From assembly GCA_963575645.1 (NCBI GenBank), contig OY754469.1, forward strand, positions 17,874,001-17,938,000: a DNA stretch of 64,000 nt. Reading direction: 5' to 3'. How positions within the stretch are numbered: the first letter of the stretch is position 1; each line of letters opens with the position of its first letter. The notes beneath the pieces are model-generated. The model worked only from the letters and a program-made list of their open reading frames with translations. It made no database searches and had not been told where the DNA came from. Positions 58,601-64,000 of the stretch are shown in pieces. The position numbers were made by a program, and so were the translations under genes. The stretch comes from Xanthostigma xanthostigma. Its lineage: Eukaryota > Arthropoda > Insecta > Raphidioptera > Raphidiidae.

Positions 58601-61387
58601 ATATCCTAAAAGTTCTCACAATAGGCAATTGTCTAAGCTGCAAAGATACGCACTATTTTTTCACAAAAGTCACCGTTAACGAGATTTACGCGAAAACCCG
58701 TTTTTTTCTGATCTGTCATCCCGCGTAACATTTTTAGCGGCACATATTGTATCCGTGGGGACTTTTGATATATTGTTTAGAACCACGAAAGGATGATTCA
58801 TGCAAAAATTCAGCTTTCCCCTAATTTTTCCACAGTGAAAAATGTCTCTTATATAGACCTTAATTTATTTTTTTATTATTTAAGGGGGGCACTTAGTGAC
58901 AGCTCAAAAATATTTTTTTTTTGCTGAAAAATGTTCGAAATATTTTGTAGAATATGCCTGCAAAATTTCAAAACGATATTCGTTACGATAATAATTAATT
59001 ATTACAAATTTGTTCACTATCAAACCTGATTTTTTATTTTAAAACTCGTTTTTCTTAAAACACCATTAGCTTAAGCAACGAATAATTCTAGATGGAAAAG
59101 TCGAAAGCAGAACATTTAACTTAGGAACTTTGTTTGGACTAGTTAGGAGATAAACATACTAAAAGTACTTGCCCCTCCGAGGTACGCCCGAAGGGGGGGA
59201 GCACAAAGAAGGTCCCGTTTTTTGGTATTTTGCTTTCATCTCGAAAACGGTACGTCGTACGAAATTTTGTTGGAATACATAATGAAAGCTGATAAAATTC
59301 TCTACAACTTTAGCTTTCACACTTTTTATCTATCTCCAATCTTTGCCTAGCTATGAGCTCCGAAAAATGATCGATTTTCAAAAATGTGTTAAATTCTCTG
59401 TAGCACATTGTAACAATACGAATTTGTCAAAGTCATTTCGTATCGCTCATCCACACTATTAAAAACACCCACACACTATTAAAAAATAACATAAGCTGGG
59501 AGTACCTCCACGCAGGGCCCTCTTTCCCACTGGGTACTCTGGCACGTGCCCAGGGCCCCGCGATCGATAGGGACCCCCTAGTTTAATGGTATACTAAGTA
59601 CCTAAACTGTTTTAAACAAAAATCATCAGTGAACTATTTTTCATATACTTATTTTTTTTGTGCCCTTCATGTTAAAATTGGGAACGTGATCCTTTTAAAT
59701 ATATGCATTTTATATCACATTCCTCGACTTAGAATCTAGAACCTTGTTTATCTATTTTCTTTGTCTATTCTAACAAAATAGTGCTCTGTTAAGGTCATAG
59801 GGGCCCCATAATCCTAATGTGCCCAGGGCCTTCAATGGGTTAAAGCTTATGTTATTTTTTAATAGTGTGTGGGTGTTTTTAATAGTGTGGATGAGCGATA
59901 CGAAATGATTTTGACAAATTCGTATTGTTACAATGTGCTACAGAGAATTTAACACATTTTTGAAAATCGACCATTTTTCGGAGCTCATAGCTAGGCAAAG
60001 ATGCAAAGATTGGAGATAGATAAAAAGTGTGAAAGCTAAAGTTGTAGAGAATTTTATCAGCTTTCATTATGTATTACAACAAAATTTCGTACGACGTACC
60101 GTTTTCGAGATGAAAGCAAAAAACCAAAAAACGGGACCTTCTTTGTGCTCCCCCCCTTCGGGCGTACCTCAGAGGGGCAAGGACTTTTAGTATGTTTATC
60201 TCCTAACTAGTTCAAACAAAGTTCCTAAGTCAAATGTTCTGCTTTCGACTTTTCCATCTAGATGCCCCTTATGAGCACTCATTGACCAAACTACATTTTC
60301 GAAGTTTGTGGCGTAGTCTATCAAAAACTATTAAAGATTTTGGGCTGAATTTTTTTCCAGATATGAAAAACAACTTCAGTTCGTAGTTAAACCTACTTGT
60401 TTGGCAAATTATTGTTTTAAATGTTGTTTATAAAAGTTTCAAAGTCAATATTTTATGCGAAAACTCCTATTAAATACTTTTTTTTTCAATGTTTTACATA
60501 TTTTGTAGGTTTTACTACGAATTATGAATGTTATTAACAGGAAATTTTCTGAATAGATGTTCCAGATTTATTGTAAGGGCTGTAATTACGCCCACAAATT
60601 GTATTTCGCAACGCGTTTAATATAAATGCCTACCACGCCGCCATTTTGTACCGAAAAAATTAGTACAAATTTTTTTGAGAGTTTTAAAAGATATTCTATA
60701 AGGCCTAATTAATTAAAATATCATAGAAATATAGTTAGTCCAAAAATAAAATGTTTGAAATAAGCAGTTTTTTTGAGCTGTTACACTAGGTGCCCCCTTT
60801 TAGGAATTAATATTGAAACATTTGCAACTTTAAATTCCGTATAAGTGACCCTTTTCACCATTAGGCGAGTGCGTCTCAAGATTCAAGAGTTTTGAATGCA
60901 AACTTTTCAAATGAATCGAAACATATTTACCTGAAATTACCAAACAGTGTATAAACACTGAGTTCAACAAGGTCATTGATGCAATAAAGCCAATGTACAA
61001 GTACTGAATAAGCTGAGCACGTTTCATAGCTCCCCGACACCAGATACTTTGAAAATAGTTGAACGCGTCGTTTAAAATTTTCGATTGAGAGGGGGCAAGG
61101 CACAGCGACAACATAATTAAGAAAGCGAATGAATAGCCCCAAAAAATATGAATTTGATACATAAAGTTATCATCGGATGCAGACATATCAAATGCTTGGC
61201 ATGTTTTCAAAAATTGGTACACGTAAACGAAAAACATAGTCCAGGAATAAAAATACCATGTTTTTGAGATTCGACAAACGCATTTTCCACTTTCGTGCGT
61301 CCATTTAAATGGAAAGACACCGCATAACTGACATAATGTAATAGCATATTTGAAACCTTGGCAAATACAACTTGACCCGTTTGACAT
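55604..61387 (-). CDS. Gustatory-receptor-like 7TM chemoreceptor, copy 4 (GR4), four exons, weak donor
   Basis: Paralog of GR1. Exons on the minus strand: 61387-60931, 58385-57850, 55883-55725 and 55654-55604, coding for 400 residues with the standard exon lengths. The frame is open and the C-terminus is TYVLVLLDTR. Exon 2 ends ATGTCTCAAGAG and continues GTCAAG, where GR1-GR3 all have GTAAAT. The GT survives but positions +3 and +4 are changed, so splicing of intron 2 may be poor. Read-through would add a few residues (VKRFFNKL) and then stop, deleting the last helix. Intron 1 (2545 bp) carries a short TIR element and a 1.9-kb inverted-repeat element. Intron 2 (1966 bp) carries the tRNA-bearing TIR element. 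Intact gene or incipient pseudogene; RNA would decide. Confidence 0.8.
57451..57516 (+). repeat. tRNA-Gly-derived sequence in GR4 intron 2, A box deleted
   Basis: Keeps tagaatactcatctgccatg and gggttcgattcccg, but tggttcagtgg is missing. Distance to exon 2 is as in GR2 and GR3. Confidence 0.65.
58541..58835. mobile_element. TIR element in GR4 intron 1, about 295 bp
   Basis: Ends ggaaaaattagaggaaagct and a diverged complement near 58815-58835, with arms of about 60 bp. Homologous to 18925-19960, where a Harbinger element is inserted. Confidence 0.6.
58884..60798. mobile_element. 1.9-kb TIR element with internal inverted arms, in GR4 intron 1
   Basis: Outer ends ggggggcacttagtgacagc and the complement of gctgttacactaggtgcccc. 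The empty site is seen in GR1 and GR2 intron 1 (attatttaaggaattaataa). Inside, arms 59085-59497 and 59846-60262 are near-identical inverted copies around a 348-bp centre that itself has ends like cagggccc and gggccccataatcc. No transposase. Confidence 0.7.
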
Positions 61388-61459
61388 TTTTTCAGTGCTG
61401 AAACAAATATAGGTAAAAATAAAGTTCATTAGGACAGAGAAACAAGATCGTAGCAAGTC

Positions 61460-61960
61460 TTATTGCGGTGTAGAATAAAATACATTTTTTATCATTCCAG
61501 CCTACAAGTGGGGAATGGTACTAGTTTTGGGTTAAAAATCACTTTTCGTCTTGGGTTTCACGAATCCAAAAAACATATTTTTGGTCTGTTTGTTATTCTG
61601 TTTGTCTGTGAGCTCAATACAGGTGTCAAACGGATGAATGGATTGAGACCAAATATTGAAAGGATGTTTGGTATCCAAATATGAATAGCCCTATTGTTTT
61701 GGAGAAAGTCGACGCCTGCGCAGACGGGATATATGCTATAACGGTGTTTTTTATATAATAAAAGTATACTTTTCACAATGGCTTTTTATTTTATTTATTT
61801 TTTCAAAAAAGTTTCGTTAAATTTTCTTTCCTAAACTTTATAATTTTGGAAATATTTTGAAAATAAAAAAAATCAGCCGCTCTTTTGTTTTATGGATCTG
61901 TCAGAAATAAACTAGTTCGGCATGCTTTGATTAATTATTATATGACGTGGAACATATGTA
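61460..61960 (+). repeat. Interspersed repeats upstream of GR4
   Basis: The atcattccagcc repeat abuts gtgtagaataaaatacattt upstream of GR4 and ends in one minisatellite-like unit (61700-61890). No promoter can be assigned. Confidence 0.5.
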
Positions 61961-62112
61961 GGTAACCATGGCAATGAATAGCAAATATTCATATTTCTCA
62001 GACCATATAATATTGACAAATAATAATAAAAATACAAATCCGGATCGAAACGTCATCATAGGGTGCGGCAAAAGTTTGGAAACGGTCCGATATTTCCGGA
62101 GGGTTAGGTTTG

Positions 62113-62605
62113 CGAAAAAAAAGTTTGGTACAAAAGTTGATTGGTTTTCAGTTTGTAATCGTTTGGTCACTGAATCATCCCCCAACCCCTCACCCCTCAC
62201 GTGGGGGTGAGGGTGACTTTGAAATTTCAAATCGCGACCCCAATTTTCTTTCGCGTATTCGGGTTCAGAGAGCAAAATTAGGCAACTTTTGTTCGAAAAA
62301 TTTTTTGAACCGGATCATCCCCCACCCTCCAGACTCACAATTCGCTTTTATTCGCAATTTCATGCATTTTTCCCTCAAGAACGGTCTTGAACGAATTTCA
62401 AAAAAAAGTTTTGTACAAAAGTTGACTGGTTTTCAGTTTGCAATTGTCTGGCCACTGAACCCATCCCTCAACCCCTCACCCCCCACGTGGGGGTGGGGGT
62501 GACTTGGAAATTTCGCATCGCGGATTCGGGTTCAGAGAGAGAAATTAGGCAACTTTTGGCCGAAAAATTTTTAGAACCGGATCATCCCCCACCCTACAAT
62601 CAAAA
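62113..62605 (+). repeat. Two direct repeats, period about 286 bp
   Basis: Both units start aaaaaaagtttkgtacaaaag, include tggttttcagtttg and a cacgtggggg hairpin, and end ccggatcatcccccaccct. Open frames across them are not conserved between units. Confidence 0.75.
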
Positions 62606-62759
62606 TTGAGTGTGGGTTTGTCAAGATAAATTGATGTGACTGTCTTTTGCCTCGGTCGGCCGTTTGATTTGTGCCGAAATCAAATTATTACCTCCTGGAT
62701 TAGCGTTATCCGATGTGCACCACGAGGAGGTTCCAGGAAGGATTTCACACATCATTTGT

Positions 62760-62845
62760 GGCCCTGAAAAGGGCCGTTTCACACATTATCTTTGTGGCCC
62801 CGAAAAGGGCCGTTTCACACATTATCTTTGGCCCTGAAAAGGGCC
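62760..62845 (-). promoter_or_regulatory. Three tandem histone-type mRNA 3' stem-loops
   Basis: On the minus strand ggcccttttcagggcc occurs at 62845-62830 and 62775-62760. A version with one G in place of A (ggcccttttcggggcc) lies at 62811-62796. Each has a 6-bp stem (GGCCCT/AGGGCC) and a TTTC loop, preceded by AAAC, as in replication-dependent histone mRNAs that are processed without poly(A). Spacing is 34-36 bp. No histone coding sequence is visible upstream on the minus strand. Confidence 0.6.
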
Positions 62846-63129
62846 GTTTATGTTGCTCGATAGGAAGGAAGGACCCCGAGGTTCGTCACTCTCTCGGTAT
62901 TTAACGACTCCAAACCTTTCTCTTTATCGATTCTCTTTTCCTTCATTGTCTCGCCAGATGCTCGAATTGCGCTCCTTCACTCTCTTGACAATAAGCCAGT
63001 CGTTGATATAAATTCTCAGAGACATTCGCTAACATTTCTGGGCTGATGGAATTTGATGTCTCGATTATCCTTGCCCTGAGCTCGTCAAGATCTCATAGGA
63101 ATTTTAATGGCAATTAAAAAAAAAAACAC

Positions 63130-63743
63130 TTTTGACGTGATAACGTCTTATAAATTGATGAATCACCAATCTTATAAATTGATAAAACACCGGCTGCATG
63201 CACGAAAAAGTGTAACGTTCCTAACGTAACGTTCCTAACGTTCGTAACGCGTAACGTTCCGCCTGAACCTGGGCGTGCTTTTCTCGAAAACGGCCCTAAC
63301 GATTTGGATGAAATTTACTGAAAAGGGATTTTGGGGGGCAAAAAATCGTTTTAGCTAGGTCTCATCTCTCGAAAAAATCGTTTTCTTACAAATTTTATCA
63401 TTATAAAAATCAATTTTTTGACGTATGAAAATACTTAAATATTCTAAGTAGGTTTTGGAATTTTATATTATAAACAGTGAAACAATTGTTTTATAAATAT
63501 TATGACAGCTAATCTTTGAGACTTAAAATAAATAAGAAAGAAAGAAAGTTAACAAAAACAATTATATTATATGGTGAGTAATTTAAATAAATAAAATTAA
63601 CCTAAATTTGAAGCGAAAGATACAATATCATAGATTCGAATTATTATAATTATTATATGTAGAATTTAGATTATGTATTACGGAATACGTTATCACGTAA
63701 AACTATCGTCCGTAAACCGACTTTACAGACAACCAATTTTTTT
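63130..63743 (+). mobile_element. Constant-end element with unrelated interior
   Basis: Ends match the copies at 48834 and 50518. The interior here (ttctcgaaaacggccctaac ... ) is unrelated to theirs. It is flanked by A/T runs. Confidence 0.65.
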
Positions 63744-64000
63744 ACAAATTTTTCGTTCACGATATCTCGTGAACAAATGAGTCAATTTTGATGCGGTTTG
63801 CTGCAATCGACGCAGTTTTTGTAACCTAAGAAAGTAAATTATTACAAAAAAATCGATTTGATAAGAATTTTACGAGTAATTTAAAAAAATACTTTTTTCC
63901 GACTTTTTCGTTCACGTTATCTCATGAACAAATGAACCAATTTTGATATGGTTTGCGGCGGTCGACGCAGTTTTTTTAGCCTAAGAAAGTAATTTATTAC
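63744..64000. other. Window end, no gene
   Basis: Two related segments (tcgttcacgatatctcgtga and tcgttcacgttatctcatga) suggest a tandem repeat of about 150 bp that runs off the window. Confidence 0.5.

Noticed and set aside
3157-61387. Odorant receptor (7tm_6) instead of gustatory receptor
   Set aside because: The TYhhhhh end in a tiny last exon and the N-terminal GVFPF fit GRs better, but I could not run an HMM search to exclude it.
62110-62502. 130-codon frame
   Set aside because: Runs across two direct repeats; the peptide is not conserved between units and looks like repeat DNA.
62713-62904. Small protein with a repeated KRAVSHIIF peptide
   Set aside because: The peptide is the translation of the tandem histone-type stem-loops on the wrong strand.
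62640-63060. Histone coding sequence upstream of the stem-loops
   Set aside because: I looked for the C-termini of H2A, H2B, H3 and H4 on the minus strand and saw none.

Overview
This is AT-rich, repeat-choked eukaryotic DNA, almost certainly from an insect. The evidence is spliced chemoreceptor genes with GT-AG introns, many degenerate transposable elements (Copia, LINE, Penelope, hAT, PIF/Harbinger) and interspersed repeats whose ends resemble families abundant in moths and butterflies (gggttccgtaccc ... cacttgaccggtttt). Lepidoptera is the best guess, but I cannot prove the order from sequence alone. One 200-base assembly gap lies at 33001-33200.

The only host protein-coding genes I can support are four tandem, head-to-tail paralogs on the minus strand: 3157-5522, 12992-20538, 40039-43245 and 55604-61387. 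Each has four exons with identical intron phases (1, 0, 0). The encoded seven-transmembrane proteins have 400, 391, 400 and 400 residues. A 16-codon last exon encodes a TYhhhhh motif, which places them in the insect gustatory receptor (GR) branch of the chemoreceptor superfamily. Reading frames are open in all four. GR2 has lost nine codons in exon 3, and GR4 has a weakened splice donor after exon 2. Poly(A) signals follow each stop codon at a conserved distance.

The rest is mobile DNA. From left to right: a TTAA-flanked TIR element (203-925); a large interspersed repeat with a minisatellite (1013-2520); GR1; a TIR element (6084-6977); a long gene-free stretch with a segmental repeat (7955-9215); a second TIR element in another copy of the first host repeat (11548-12495); GR2, whose 5.1-kb intron 2 is filled by a TIR element carrying a tRNA-Gly-like sequence in each arm; a 1.9-kb foldback element (20789-22720); more minisatellite (22721-26110); a Copia retrotransposon with 5-bp target duplications (26745-31306); the gap; a Penelope-like remnant (35127-35586); GR3; a LINE 3' fragment (43919-44767); a GC-rich Harbinger-type element (45301-45951); a family with constant ends and different interiors (46733-51514, 63130-63743), one copy of which sits inside a hAT element with 8-bp target duplications; another LINE fragment (53677-54440); GR4; and near the right end three tandem histone-type 3' stem-loops (62760-62845).

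The GR copies share intronic insertions, so the insertions order the history. GR1 lacks the intron-2 element that GR2, GR3 and GR4 share, so it probably split off first. GR3 and GR4 also share more than 1 kb of downstream flank. No operon logic applies: each gene should be transcribed on its own, and the cluster is best read as a birth-and-death array expanding among transposons.
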